A DNA stretch of 64,000 bases from Tenebrio molitor (lineage: Eukaryota; Arthropoda; Insecta; Coleoptera; Tenebrionidae), in the NCBI RefSeq assembly GCF_963966145.1, contig NC_091054.1:17360001-17424000 (forward strand). The letters run 5' to 3'. Position numbers and translations under genes: made by a program. A model generated the notes under the pieces. It saw only the letters and a list, made by a program, of their open reading frames with translations. It ran no database searches and was not told the DNA's origin. This document shows, one piece after another, positions 33,380 through 44,358 of the stretch. Positions within the stretch are counted from its first letter, which is position 1. Each line of letters begins with the position of its first letter.

Positions 33380-33800
33380 TGTCTGAAAAGAATGACAAAT
33401 CCAAAGTTCTGTTATCATTCATGTTGTTTAAAAACTAACTGCAATATGCAACATGACGTGGATAATCTGCTGGTTTCAGTTCTTGAAACAATGACACTTT
33501 ATAAGGGTGCAAATTTAATCTTTTCTTCACAATTATCTGACATGTGCTCAGTGGTACACCTGACTGTGCTGACAGTCTCAGCAATGATGTTCTAGGATTT
33601 TGTTCCATTCTATATCTTAAATCTTCACCAACTTGAAGCCTTCTCGATGACTTTTCTTTTAAAACATCTCTAGTTTTGTCTATTCACAATCCATCGAATA
33701 TGGGTCATTAAAGATTGTTCTTCCATTTCTAAATTAGGAAACTTTGCGAAATATTGATCCTTACATGATTGAATTCTGTTTTCATCTCGTACACCATTTT
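33380..33800 (-). pseudogene. DUF4817/DDE_3-type transposase fragment
   Basis: Minus-strand frame: SRRLQVGEDLRYRMEQNPRT, then LSAQSGVPLSTCQIIVKKRL, LHPYKVSLFQELKPADYPRH, and DLSFFSDKAWS. The last string is the FSDEAW block with the catalytic context altered (DK for DE). The N-terminal helix-turn-helix is partly visible near 33700 (CKDQYFAKFPNLEMEEQSLM). An internal stop is present and the catalytic C-terminal half is missing. A different lineage from the elements at 15.6 and 21.7 kb. Confidence 0.6.
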
Positions 33801-34176
33801 AATAAAATGAAATAATAATGAAAGTAGTCTGTTCCAGGTGTACCCTATTGCAATCTTAAAAATCCTTTTTATCCTAAAAAAATGTGTTTAGGAGAAACTG
33901 ATAATTAGAAGAGAGAATTTGGAAGAGAACAGTTAACCTGAAAATAAATTTACTTGAAACTTACAGAATTTTACTAACCCAACTGCTGTATACTCATCGT
34001 CGTCTGCTATGGTCGTCTGTGGTCTTAACACTCTTAACTTTTACTAAAGACTTATTTTGATTCGAAGGAAAAAAATGCGGCAATCAGTGATTTGACACTG
34101 GCAGTGACTTTTACAGTTTCAGTTGGTCAAGAGTTCACTCATGCCAATATTCCACTAGATACAGTGCACAATCGAA
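33801..34176. other. Intergenic, nothing recognised
   Basis: No supported feature. Confidence 0.4.
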
Positions 34177-35285
34177 ATACTAAAGTCATCCCATCTGGCC
34201 GTTTTCCAATATACACTACTAAATCTAGTGATTTTAGTAACTTTTGTGGTATAATAGGATACAACTTTTTTCTACTGTAAATGCAATGCCACAGATAATA
34301 ATTAAGGTTATGTGTATTTTGAAAAGGTTATAACGTGCGATTTTGTCATTTTTGACAAATCTCTAATCGAGTCCCGCAATCAAGCAAAGTAAACTAGTTT
34401 TGAATATTTTACTTAAAATATGGTATCTACAGGTTAATATTAAATACCGGCATTGAAACCAGCAAGTAAGTGTACCTTAAAAACATAAACAGATTTTAAT
34501 GAAAAGATTTCAGAGCAGGACACAGAGTGAAAGCATCATACATTCAAAATGAAGAGTGCTCAGGAGCACACCCTCTCAAGTCAAACCTGAAGGCCGGAGG
34601 TTTTGTAATTAAAAAAAGCGCACAACGGCGCAAATATTTCTTCACTGTTCCATCGTGCGTCGTTTCCATTCTGTGCCTGTGCCCTCGATGCAGAAATTAC
34701 TCCGTACTTTTCCTTCAGATATCTGTAAGAGATTAAAGCTAACATTTTAAATAAATCAATTTAAATTATCAACTTAGGGCAAAAAATTCCCCAACCATTC
34801 GGTAAACTGACATCCTCCCCAAATGTGGACCATTTATTTCCCAAATGTTTTTAAAACACCGGTAAATACTTTGTTTTATCTCTAAAGTGAGTTATTTTCT
34901 CTTTATAACACTGCCTGTGGCCTCTCCATGATATCGCTACTTAATCGTATTTTTTTCAATAAATAATCTGACATGAGCACTTCGCGTACGTAGAGCAGGC
35001 CGCAAAATTGAATTTCGCAGCCGTTGCCTTTACGAAGGCCGGAAAAGTAAAAGTCATTTTAATATTTATAATTTATTATCACAATTACAACATATCTATC
35101 TGCATATTTGCGGTGTAATCTTAGAAAATCTGGATTGCTTACAGTTAAAGTTTGATTTATGCCAGATTTTGTGTACAGAATTGACATCCGGTTTGAAATT
35201 CCCGCCAATTTCAAATGGGGCCACCTCAAGGAGTAGGAATCGGTAAGAAAGATCCCCATTATCGATCTATCTACAACAGACACGT
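34177..35285 (-). repeat. Left copy of the direct duplication flanking the LINE
   Basis: 34177-34311 and 34933-35285 match 39843-39977 and 39976-40328 with only scattered differences. A 621-bp segment (34312-34932) with no match separates the two halves here; the dinucleotide AT is shared at the break. The minus strand of the first half encodes a fragment of the RPDG-type retrotransposon endonuclease (KRPDGMTLV). Confidence 0.8.
34312..34932. other. 621-bp segment present only in the left duplicate
   Basis: No terminal repeats or target duplication were seen. Open frame 34527-34736 has no recognisable domain. It may equally be original sequence deleted from the right copy. Confidence 0.4.
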
Positions 35286-35402
35286 ACTACTTTACTTTAT
35301 TTTGCCCTACGGGCTTTAAAGGATTCCTATACCTTACACAGTTCTAAATAAACTTACAATTCCAAAAATAATTCTTTTTTTTTAATTAACATACATTTTC
35401 TT

Positions 35403-37922
35403 TTATTCCCCACCCCTCTCCTTCTCTATCCTTTCCCTCCTCTTCCATACCTCTTTCATCCATCCTATCTCTCTTCCGTCTTCGTTCAGTATTTCTCCCC
35501 GTTCCTTTTCCTCCCTCTCTCTCATTTCACCGCATCCTCTCCACATGTGCTCGATCGTCTCTCTCTCCTCACGGCACATCCTGCACATTCTTTCCTCCTC
35601 CTCCATCCAGTACTTGTTCTCTCTCTCTTCGTTCCCACATCTAAATCTCGCCATCATTTTCCTTTCTTTCGTGCTCTCCCTTCCCAGATACACCGGAACA
35701 TCCTCTGTCACGCACCTCTCATACTCCCTGTTGTACCTCGATTCTCTGATTCTCTCCCTTCTCTCTTGCTTGTCCGTATCTCTGTCCCTCTCGCTCAGCT
35801 CCGCACACATCCATCTTCCTTCCGCTCTCACTCTTTCCACTTCCTCGCTGGCATACCCGTTCCTCCTACAGTACTTCTCTCTCTCCTTCTCATCCGCGTT
35901 CTTTTTCTTTTCTCTATAGCACTCAGTCAGTATCCTGCATTCTTCCCTTCCGCCCATTCTGTCCTCGAACTTTGCCGCTCTCTTTCCCGCTTTTACTCTC
36001 AGCTTGCTCCTCTTGCACTCTTCCCTCACTATGTACCCTGGTGTTTCTCTGTCCACTCCTAGCACCCATCTCAAATATTTCTCTTGCACTCTCTCCACCT
36101 CCTCCTGTTCCTTCCATCCCCATATCTCTGCTCCGTACATCAGCACGCTCTCCACCATGCTCTCGAACATCATCATTCTCCTCCCGAACTCGCCTCCCCA
36201 CATTCTCTCTCCTATTCCCCACACACATCCAACTACCTTGTTCGCCTTCCTCACTACCTCTCTCACTTGCGCCCTGACTGTGGCTCTCTCGTTGAAGGTG
36301 TAGCCCAAGTACTTAAACTCGCTCACTCTTTCTATCTTGCTTTCTTCCCACTTCCACTCGTTCTCCTCATTCTTCCTCTTTCTCTTGCTGAACACCATCA
36401 TTTTCGTCTTCTCTACATTCACTTCCAGCTTTTTCTTCCTCACATACTTTTCCAGGTTCCTCATCATTTCTTTCATCTCTCTCTCACTCTTTGCCACAAT
36501 CACCATGTCGTCCGCAAACGCCAGGCTCCAAACTTTTTCCCTACCCACTACGACCCCCCCCGTCTGCGCTTTCCTCAACATTTCGTCCACGTCCGCTACG
36601 TATATCGTGAACAGTAGGAGACTGAGCGGGCAGCCCTGTCTCACTCCCTTTGTCGTCTCAAACCATTCGCCCTCTTTCTCTCCCACCTTCACCTTGTTTC
36701 CCGTTCTCGCATATATCTCCTCGACCTTCCGCACCAGCCATTCACTTATTCCTCTTTCTCTCATACATTCAAACATTTTCACTCTGTCAACCTTGTCGAA
36801 CGCCGCCTTGAAGTCTATGAACAATGCGTACATCCTCCCCCCTTTCTTCCTCAATTCGTTCCTTGCTAAATGGTCCAGGATGTACACATTGTCCACAGTA
36901 CCCCTTCCCTTTCTGAACCCTGCCTGACTATCCGGCAACACTCCCTTTTCCTCGATTTCCCTCTTCATCCTTTCGCTCAAAACAGACGCATACAACTTAT
37001 ACCCCGTGTTCAGGAGAGTTATTCCTCGGTAGTTTTCCGCTCTATTTTTCTCGCCTTTTTTAAAAATTGGGCAGATTACGCCTTCTCTCCAGTCCGCCGG
37101 GAATCCCTCTCCTCTCCATACCCCATTCATCAGTTCAACCATTCTCTCTACCATTCTTTCAGTCCCATACATCCACGCTTCATTTTGCACCCCGTCCCAT
37201 CCCGGTGCCTTTCTCTTTTTCAAGTGTCTTATGTGTCTTTCCACCTCTTCCGCTGTGATTTCTGTTTCCTCCATCACCGTCTGCTTCTCTTTCCTTTGTG
37301 TTCCCAGCTTTCCTTCTTCTTTCCTCCCTTCCAGCAGTTCCATGAAGTACTCTTCCCATTCTTGTATTGTTATTTTCTCGCTCACTGGTTCCTTTTTCTT
37401 CCTCTCTCTGTTTATGTATTTCCACACCTCCCTCTCTGTTCTTATTTCTTTTATCTCTTTCTCCTCCCTTTCCCTCCTCTGCTTCTTCTTCTCTCTACAT
37501 CTCTCTCTGTATCTTCTTTTCGCTTCTAGGAATCTGCTTCTGTCAATTTCGTTCCTCCTCCATCCTCTCAGCGCCTTTACCACTTCCCTCTTTGCTTGCT
37601 GACATTCTCTGTCCCACCATCCATTTTTCTTTCCTGCCCCTTTCGCTCCCCTTACTATCACCTCCTTTTTCTTCGTCGCTTTCTCGATCACTTCCTTTAG
37701 CTCTGTCACCATCTTCTCTATTTCCTGCTCCTTGAATGTTGCTTCCTCCAGTCTCCTCCTGTACTCTCTCACTCCCTGTTCACTCCACACTTTTACTATC
37801 ACCTTCTTCTCCTCCTCTCTCGTTCCTCCCCTTTCCCTTTCTTCTTGGTTCGTTCCCTCTATGGTAATTTCTAGAGGGAGATGGTCGGAGTCCACTCTTT
37901 CTCCCACTTTGAACTCTTTCAC
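35403..37922 (-). pseudogene. LINE ORF2: end of endonuclease, reverse transcriptase, zinc knuckle
   Basis: An 839-codon open frame. It begins inside the endonuclease (DSDHLPLEITI, the conserved SDH-P motif). It continues through the reverse transcriptase fingers and palm: KKRKAPGWDGVQNEAW, FRKGRGTVDNVYILDH, YALFIDFKAAFDKVDR (catalytic Asp), RQGCPLS, and SLAFADDMVIVAK (catalytic Asp pair). Thumb sequence and a C-terminal CRMCREERETIEHMWRGC (CxxC...H...C) follow. It copies the LINE RNA at a nicked target. The frame itself has no stops and all palm motifs are kept, so the damage lies only upstream, where the endonuclease half is in another frame. The C-terminal knuckle suggests the I/R1/Jockey side of the LINE tree; the clade is uncertain. 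Confidence 0.9.
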
Positions 37923-38580
37923 TCTCTCCCATGCTGCCTCATTTACTATTGCGTAGTCTATGACTGTTTCCCCCCGCTGCCTACGTATGTCACTTCCCCT
38001 TCCTCATCCCCTCGTTTATTCCCGTTCAGCACTTCCCATCCATTTTCTTCTATCCACTCTATCAGCCCTTCCCCTTTGCATTTTCCACTTTTTCTTTCGT
38101 TTTTCTTTTCCCATCCCCTTTCTCTTCTTCCCAGTTTCTGGCTCCTCTCTCTCCAATTCTTCCGTTAAAATCACCCCCTAACAGCATGCATTCTTCCCTG
38201 TCCATCTTCATTGTGTTCTCGACCCGTCTTGTTGTTTTCCCCATCTCCTTGCTATATACTGTTACTATTTTCCACCATTCGTTATCTATATGAACGTTTC
38301 TTTCCATGTATCCTTCTTCTACCCCCTTTTCTTTTCGTTTCTCTTCAATTCCCAACTTCACCCATGTTATTATTCCCCCTGCAGCTCTTCCTCTTTTTCT
38401 TTCTCTTTTTGCCCATTGTCCTTCCCATTTGTATTCTTTCGGTAGCGTCCTTTCTACTTTTTCCCAGCTCTGTTCCTCCACCCAAGTCTCCACCAGTCCC
38501 ACTACCTCGAATTGTCGTACATAGTCCCAACATTTATCCCCTCTTTTTCTTAATCCCGCTACGTTCCAATATAATACTTA
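37923..38580 (-). pseudogene. LINE ORF2: N-terminal endonuclease part, frameshifted
   Basis: Minus-strand frame from about 38578: YWNVAGLRKRGDKCWDYVRQ, then VGLVETWVEEQSW (the ETW motif), and CMLLGGDFNGRIGERG (the GDFN active-site motif), reaching a stop near 38062. The continuation towards the SDH motif needs a change of frame between about 38062 and 37990. It belongs to the apurinic/apyrimidinic-type endonuclease domain that nicks the target. No ATG precedes the domain in this frame, so translation may depend on re-initiation after ORF1. Confidence 0.8.
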
Positions 38581-38726
38581 TGCTCCTTTCCTCTCTTTCG
38601 TACCTTGTTTCTCTTGTTCCCCTTTGTGCTTTCCTTCCGTTTTCCCTTTTTTTTGTCCATCTACCTTTTTCTTTATCCTTTGTCCATTTCCGTTGTCTCC
38701 CTTTCCTCCATCCCCTCTTCCTACCT

Positions 38727-39545
38727 CTACTGAAAAACCTCCAGTCTCCCCTTTTCTTCATTCCATCTCATCTGCACCCCCTCTATGGTTATTTTCATGT
38801 ACCCAACTTTTAGATCTTTCTCTTGTCTTTTCTCTTCTCTGGCGATGGCTCGTATTTTTTTCTGTATTTCCCTTTCCTTCCTTGTGAGGTCGTTGTCAAT
38901 AAATATTTTCTCTGTTGCTTTATTTCCTCTCAATTTTCCTTTCTGCTTCATTACCTTTTCTTTCCCACTCCACTCTTCTATTTCCACTAGTATTTGGTCC
39001 TTGTTTATGTTGTAGCAATCTTTAACTTTCGCTTCCCCTATGTTTTCTTTTATAAATTTTTCTACTTCCTCTTTGCTCTGCTGCTTGCTACTTCCCTCAC
39101 TTCTCCATCCCGTTATCACTATGTTATTTTTTCTTCTTCTTCTTTCTTCATTCTCCATTTTCGTTTCCAGCTGTGCTACTCTCTCAGACATGCTGTTTTT
39201 CTCCTCCTCCCATTTCTTTTCTTTATTCTTAAATTCTTCCCATAGTTGTTCTATTTCTCTCTTGACTTCTTGATTCACTTTTCTCAGCTCCTTTATTTCC
39301 TCTGTAATTTCCCTTTTCACTTCCTCCAGCTTTTTCAATATCTTTTCCATTTTCCTGCCTGATTTCTTCTCCACTTCCGGTGACCTTGCGGTTTTTTTAC
39401 TTGTCCCAAATACCTTTTCTTCCTCCTCCTCTTCTTCTTGTCTTCCTGTCTTTCCTTTTCCCGTTCTTTTCCTTTTTTTTTTGTCTTCCTGGGACGCCTC
39501 CCCCTTCCTTGGCTAAAAGAACGGTTTCTGCTTCCCTCGCTCATA
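38727..39545 (-). CDS. LINE ORF1 protein: coiled coil plus RRM-like domain
   Basis: The longest frame (39374-38727) begins with a Lys/Glu coiled coil (KILKKLEEVKREITEEIKEL). It continues with NNIVITGWRSEG (first RRM strand), NKDQILVEI, then KIFIDNDLTRKEREIQKKIR and DLKVGYMKITIEG. This is the layout of ORF1p of L1- and CR1-like LINEs, an RNA-binding trimeric chaperone that packages the element RNA. An upstream basic frame (39544-39335, MSEGSRNRSFSQ) overlaps it in another register, so the true N-terminus is uncertain. Confidence 0.8.
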
Positions 39546-39774
39546 GGCTTGCTCTTTACCTCCTTGATGTCGCTGTTTTCCGTTTGTTTAACACTTCTCT
39601 TCTTTGGGGTGTTTTCTGCCTCCCCACACCGCTCAGCCTCTTCCTACCTTGCTTCGCTAAACTCTCCTCTCCTTTGTCGTTGATCTCTCTTATTTTTCTA
39701 TACCTTTATCTCCTTTTCTACTTCACTCTCTTAGCTCGCTTTTTACCACGTGTAGCTCGCTCCGTCGGTAATAC

Positions 39775-40023
39775 AGGAATCCTGTCTGCAAGTGTATCTA
39801 CAACAGTAACGTCCCAAACCAAAGGTTGACCTTTAATCCACGATACTAAAGTCATCCCATCTGGGCCTTTTCCAATATACACTACTAAATCTAGTGATTT
39901 TAGTAACTTTTGTGGTGTAATAGGATACAACTTTTTTCTACTGTAAATGCAATGCCACAGATAATAATTAAGGTTATCGCTACTTAATCGTATTTTTTTC
40001 AATAAATAATCTGACATGAGCAC
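39775..40023 (-). pseudogene. Fragment of the RPDG-type retrotransposon endonuclease, cut by the LINE
   Basis: Minus strand: LVVYIGKGPDGMTLVSWIKG, then QPLVWDVTVVDTLAD. This is closely related to the corresponding part of the reverse-transcriptase fragment at 23800-25365. The conserved continuation is lost where the LINE 5' end begins (about 39790). The conserved Arg before PDG is Gly here (GKGPDG). Confidence 0.65.
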
Positions 40024-40328
40024 TTCGCGTACGTAGAGCAGGCCGCAAAATTGAATTTCGCAGCCGTTGCCTTTACGAAGGCCGGAAAAGTAAAAGTCAT
40101 TTTAATATTTATAAATTATTATCACAATTACAACATATCTATCTGCATATTTGCGGTGTAATCTTAGAAAATCTGGATTGCTTACAGTTAAAGTTTGATT
40201 TATGCCAGATTTTGTATACAGAATTTACATCCGGTTTGAAATTCCCGCCAGTTTCAAATGGGGCCACCTCAAGGAGTAGGAATCGGTAAGAAAGATCCCC
40301 ATTATCGATCTATCTACAACAGACACGT
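39843..40328 (-). repeat. Right copy of the direct duplication flanking the LINE
   Basis: Contiguous counterpart of 34177-34311 plus 34933-35285; see that entry. Confidence 0.8.
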
Positions 40329-41743
40329 GTAAACTAGGTTAATTTTTCACCGATCAAAAAGAGACATATCTCGTAACTAGTAACATATCCTGAATCCGGA
40401 ATGTCATCAACAGACATTTTGGTTAATTTGTCTCTTCGCACGGCCTCTGATATTCCCACGATTAAAATAACCTAAAAAGGAGCAGATGATACAATTTATC
40501 ATAACAGAACTTAACATTTACCTTCCACAATAAATAAATTCCAGTAAATAGGTAAGCCAATACAACATTATCCGACACGGTTTTCACATTTTTCTTGTTA
40601 CACCAGTCTCAAAGTCACTGTAACATTTTTCATACTGCCGTTTATTTACAATATTTTTTAACTCTTAATGAGTACACGGAACTGAAACATCGTAATTTCC
40701 TTCCGATATTTCTACAATTTTTTTTAAAACGAATTGTTTTCTTTATGTCGTTTTAATAGCAATTTATCGAACCTATTCGGACCCTTACAATACTGAGATG
40801 TCTTCCGTTACGAAAACGCATGGTGTATGTCTGTGCAGCTAAATGCCGCGTCATTTTATACCGCACCAACAGCTAAATACATACATATTACAATCATCAT
40901 ATTACAATATTTATCTGCGGTAAAACTCATTTTGAAAATAATTTGAAAACTGTCGCAATTAAATTGACATTTATTTTATCAAAGTGATTTTTTTTCTCGC
41001 TGCTGTGAAATGTTAGCAATGTTGCCGCGTTTGAAAACTACTCTCCCACACCAAATTTCATCATATTTAACACTGACGAAGAAAGGGATTTCGAACGTGT
41101 TCGTGAAAGGAATTTTTGGATATCTGTTGAGGGCACCTTTGAGAGTTGACGCATACAATTAGGTTTCCACATCAATAACAGGATCATTTAGTTTTACAGG
41201 TAGTTTAGTTGTAACTTCCAAAAGCTCTTGCGCGTTAAGGAAAGGCCAAAAGCAAAAAAAAAAAATTCTTCATGTTCCATGATTACTCTAAATTGTATAC
41301 CTTCTTTGGTGTCCGACCTTTTGACACACCCGATATAAACTTTCCCGTCTATATACCTAACTTGACATCTGTCAAAGAGAGCTTCAAAATTTACAATTAA
41401 TTAATGTTTTTCAAGACTTTGTGTAACCGAACGAACACGAAAAACGTTCAATATCTGTCACTTTTCAGGTACTCAGCCTGTTATGCATCACTCGGCTAAC
41501 GCCTCGTGTCGATATGATATTGATATAAAATATAGTGAGTGTTAGTTTCTTAAAAAACAATCAATTACTGCCATTTTTAAATTTTTATAATTGAGATTTT
41601 TGTGAGGGATGTCCAGACCATACAAAAGTCAAGTTATGAATGAAAAACGTATTACTGGCTGCATTTAAACTTCGTCAGGGTCGGAAAGTTATGTGAATCA
41701 GTCTGTATAGTCAAAACAAACACAATGTTTATTAGTAGATTGG
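40329..41743. other. Unassigned, with a dispersed repeat at 40667-40795
   Basis: 40667-40757 (AATGAGTACACGGAACTGAA ...) recurs at 48303-48390, and 40765-40795 recurs at 12791-12825. No coding similarity was found. Confidence 0.4.
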
Positions 41744-42043
41744 ATCGATGAATGACACAGATTGCATTATATACTCGTATAAAGACAATGGTCAATGTAC
41801 TGTCAAAACAGGATGTTTATTGGGAGATTGGACCGATAAATTAGATAAGAATGTATGTATTATTGACTGGATATCCACAGGTCCAAAGAATTATTGTTAT
41901 AAAACTAATACAGGTAAAATTTAAAAAAATACACAAAAGTATTAGGGTGTCCAGAAAGTTCTGAGCGTTTTTATGGTATTCTGTTTCACGATATCAAATA
42001 AATGTAAAATCAATTGGTAATTTTTGCAAGTTTTTTAAAATAT

Positions 42044-43754
42044 TGTAGTGCCCAGATTCAAAATTCCACTTCACGGCTACCAAGTAGACCTTGGTTTGTT
42101 TACCAAAAATGGAATCCAGTAGGCCATGGTCAAGAAGTGACTTAAGGGATGGTGGGAGGAGAAAGCGTGCTCTTTTCTTTCCACCCTCGGTGGAGGCAAG
42201 ACGTGTTTTGTGCGTGCAGAGTGTTCTGTTAAAGAAAAAAAAATCGTTTTTTTTCCCTAATTCCCACTGCCATTCGCTGTTGAATTAAACGTTTTTCATT
42301 CGCAAATTAACAGACGAAGTGTTTTCCCGTGAGATTTGGTGCAAATCAGTGATATATTGACGCTGTCCCATTTGGCGCCACTTTTTCCCTTTTTGTCTCA
42401 CGTGTTCCACTAATCTTTGTTCGAGCCAGGACTGTGTTTTGTGGTGATAGGTATGTTTTGCATGTAGAAAAACATTGTAAATATTAAATTCTGACATGCT
42501 AAATTCACAAATTTGTTAAAATCGTAATTTGTTCGTATCGGAAGAAAAGTTTGTGTCATGTAATTGGAAAAGCAGTTTAGAGTGACATCAGCGTTCGTTT
42601 CGTCACGGGTTGTAATAAATGTTCCGCACTTCGATAGGCATTGATTGGTGATTGGGACTATATAGATCACTGCACGTTGTAGTTTCGTTCGCTCAGCGTA
42701 ATTTCTTTTCTTTTTGTCCCGTCCCCTCCGAACCTACGCGTGAGATTCACGTCCACACATGGAAGTTGTGTGCCTCGTCCCCTCCGAACCTACGCGTGAG
42801 ATTCACGTCCACACATGGAAGTTGTGTGTCCCGTCATCTCCCTTCCGACCGGCATGCGGATGTAGAAATAGGGCGCGGGATGCGGATGTAGAAATAGGGC
42901 GCGGGGGTGTCGCAGCGTTAAAGGTTGTAGGAATGGCCACACATGTACTCTGTAGTTGTTGTCTCCCCACTTAAACGGCTCGTGACGAAACCGCGCGTCC
43001 CCGTATCTCAACTGTACCGAAATGAAATATTTTATTGTAATTAAAGGTTAAGAAAAATTTGTTAGGAAGTTTGAAAAGATTCCGCCTTTGGGATACCGTT
43101 TACGGGGGTTTTATCGGTCCCGTTTTGCAATAACCGCGTTTTATAATTTGTTTATTTTTGTATTTTGTCGGGAAAAATTCGTTCATTCACCTTAATTCAA
43201 AAATCCACTTTGTCGGTTCGTTTGGCGCATGCGAGCGCAACGTGAGATTTAGCATTGTGTCTAATTTCTTGTTTGTCTTTATTTCTTTAAAAATTCATCG
43301 TTTGCTATTTCGATTTTGGTAAATTATGTATTTTGTGTTGCATCGTTTAATGCTGTTTATTTGTGTATATATTTTATTTTGTTTTGTTGCCATCTTGCGT
43401 TGCTCGCTTCAAAAATTCAAAGTTATTGCAGATCAAATAATTAAATGAAATAAAAATTAGGCGTCCTCCACACCTAGTTGTTTCATTTCTATCGACACTC
43501 CCCGAATTGGAATCCTTACCGTTTGTACCAAGAATCTGATCCGCCTTTGAAGTCTTGTCAAAAAAAAAAACACAACGTAGGTCCTAACACTTTTCCACGA
43601 TCACCACTTGGCCACATTTTTGTTTAGTTTTTATTTGTTTTTTTTTTATTTGTTTATTTTTTTATTTGTTTACTTTTGGGGTTTGTTTACATTTCAGGGG
43701 TTGTTTATTTTGTTTTCAAAATGGCGGATAAACAGTAATGTTCAGATCATTACA
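42044..43754 (+). mobile_element. Solo LTR (1.7 kb) with 4-bp duplication ATAT
   Basis: Starts TGTAGTGCCCAG and ends CAGATCATTACA, flanked by ATAT (42040-42043 and 43755-43758). Related by its ends to 28827-30724. It contains two internal tandem duplications. No coding region is supported. It is inserted in the mariner, so it is the youngest layer of this nest. Confidence 0.85.
42725..42906. repeat. Tandem duplications inside the LTR
   Basis: A 56-bp unit starting CCTCCGAACCTACGCGTGAG occurs twice (42725 and 42781). A 26-bp unit TGCGGATGTAGAAATAGGGC plus GCGGGA occurs twice (42855 and 42881). The copies are nearly identical, so the duplications are recent relative to the LTR. Confidence 0.8.
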
Positions 43755-43879
43755 ATATGAAGTACTTACACTTGTTCATAAACAATTCGACGTTTCTCAG
43801 TTCAATAATTTTCAATTGGTTACATTCTGGTAATTGATTGTGTCCATGGAAAAAGAACGAAATCGTAATTTAATGTTAT

Positions 43880-44020
43880 ATGAGTTTAAATGTGGACATT
43901 CAGCGGCGATGGTTTGCGAATTTTCTGAATGGGGAAGAAGGTCTTAAAGATAAGAATCGTTCGGGACGAAAGAGTCCATCTTCTATCGCCGTGGAATTGA
44001 GCTTTTGGGACAAAGATGAT
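43880..44020 (+). pseudogene. Mariner transposase helix-turn-helix fragment
   Basis: The frame reads RRWFANFLNGEEGLKDKNRS then GRKSP, the end of the DNA-binding domain of mariner transposases (WF..F..G...L.D..R.GRP). The rest of the enzyme is deleted. Confidence 0.65.
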
Positions 44021-44358
44021 TGGAAGTCATTGACAACAACGGCGAATATTTATTTTAATTGTTGTTTAATTTTTTAAGTAATAGATATTTATTTATTTTT
44101 ATCTATTTTTCTAAAAAACGCTCAGAACTTTCTGGACACCCTAATCTAAAACGTCCAAAAAGTTAATTCAGATATTCTACCAACATGATATTTTAGAAAA
44201 TTTAGAAAAATCAATAAAATCGGTAAACAATGTCATCGAATTACCAGAGTTACTAAAACTAAAGAGTTTAATAATAAAATAGAAATTAAAAAAAAAATGG
44301 TTTCGTTTATGACAAGAGAGTTATCCTAGAAAGCTTTGATACAATACCAATTGGTTAA

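Larger units (their letters stand above)
35287..39790 (-). mobile_element. LINE (non-LTR retrotransposon), nearly full length
   Basis: On the minus strand: leader and ORF1 (about 39545-38727), apurinic-type endonuclease (about 38578-37850), reverse transcriptase and C-terminal zinc knuckle (to 35403), then a 3' UTR ending AAATAAAGTAAAGTAGT. The proteins are extremely rich in Lys, Glu and Arg, so the complementary strand shows long but meaningless Ser/Leu/Phe frames. Only the frame break in the endonuclease region is evident. Confidence 0.9.
41945..44141 (+). mobile_element. Deleted mariner transposon, split by a solo LTR
   Basis: Perfect 28-bp inverted ends start GGGTGTCCAGAAAGTTCTGA, flanked by TA (41943-41944 and 44142-44143). 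Without the LTR the element is only about 480 bp. It keeps a piece of the transposase helix-turn-helix (43880-44020) but no catalytic domain. It lies within the polymerase B remnant. Confidence 0.9.
41748..44358 (+). pseudogene. Polinton/Maverick-type DNA polymerase B, C-terminal fragment, interrupted
   Basis: Before the mariner (41748-41930) the frame reads NDTDCIIYSYKDNG (polymerase motif C, DTD), TGCLLGDWTDKL, and STGPKNYCYK. After the mariner (to 44358) it closes with VYDKRVILESFDTIPIG and a stop. This order of motifs (DTDS, LGDxTDEL, GPK, then a C-terminal DKR...TIP-G) is that of protein-primed family B polymerases of Polinton/Maverick elements and related viruses. Everything upstream of motif C is missing, Ser of DTDS is Cys, and the segment between GPK and the C-terminus is scrambled. 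No integrase, protease or capsid genes were recognised nearby. Ancient fragment; an adintovirus-like source cannot be excluded. Confidence 0.75.

Noticed and set aside
35545..39829. Many plus-strand open frames of 60-220 codons rich in Ser, Leu, Phe and Pro
   Set aside because: They are the complement of the Lys/Glu/Arg-rich LINE proteins; stop codons are scarce because of that composition. None shows a domain.
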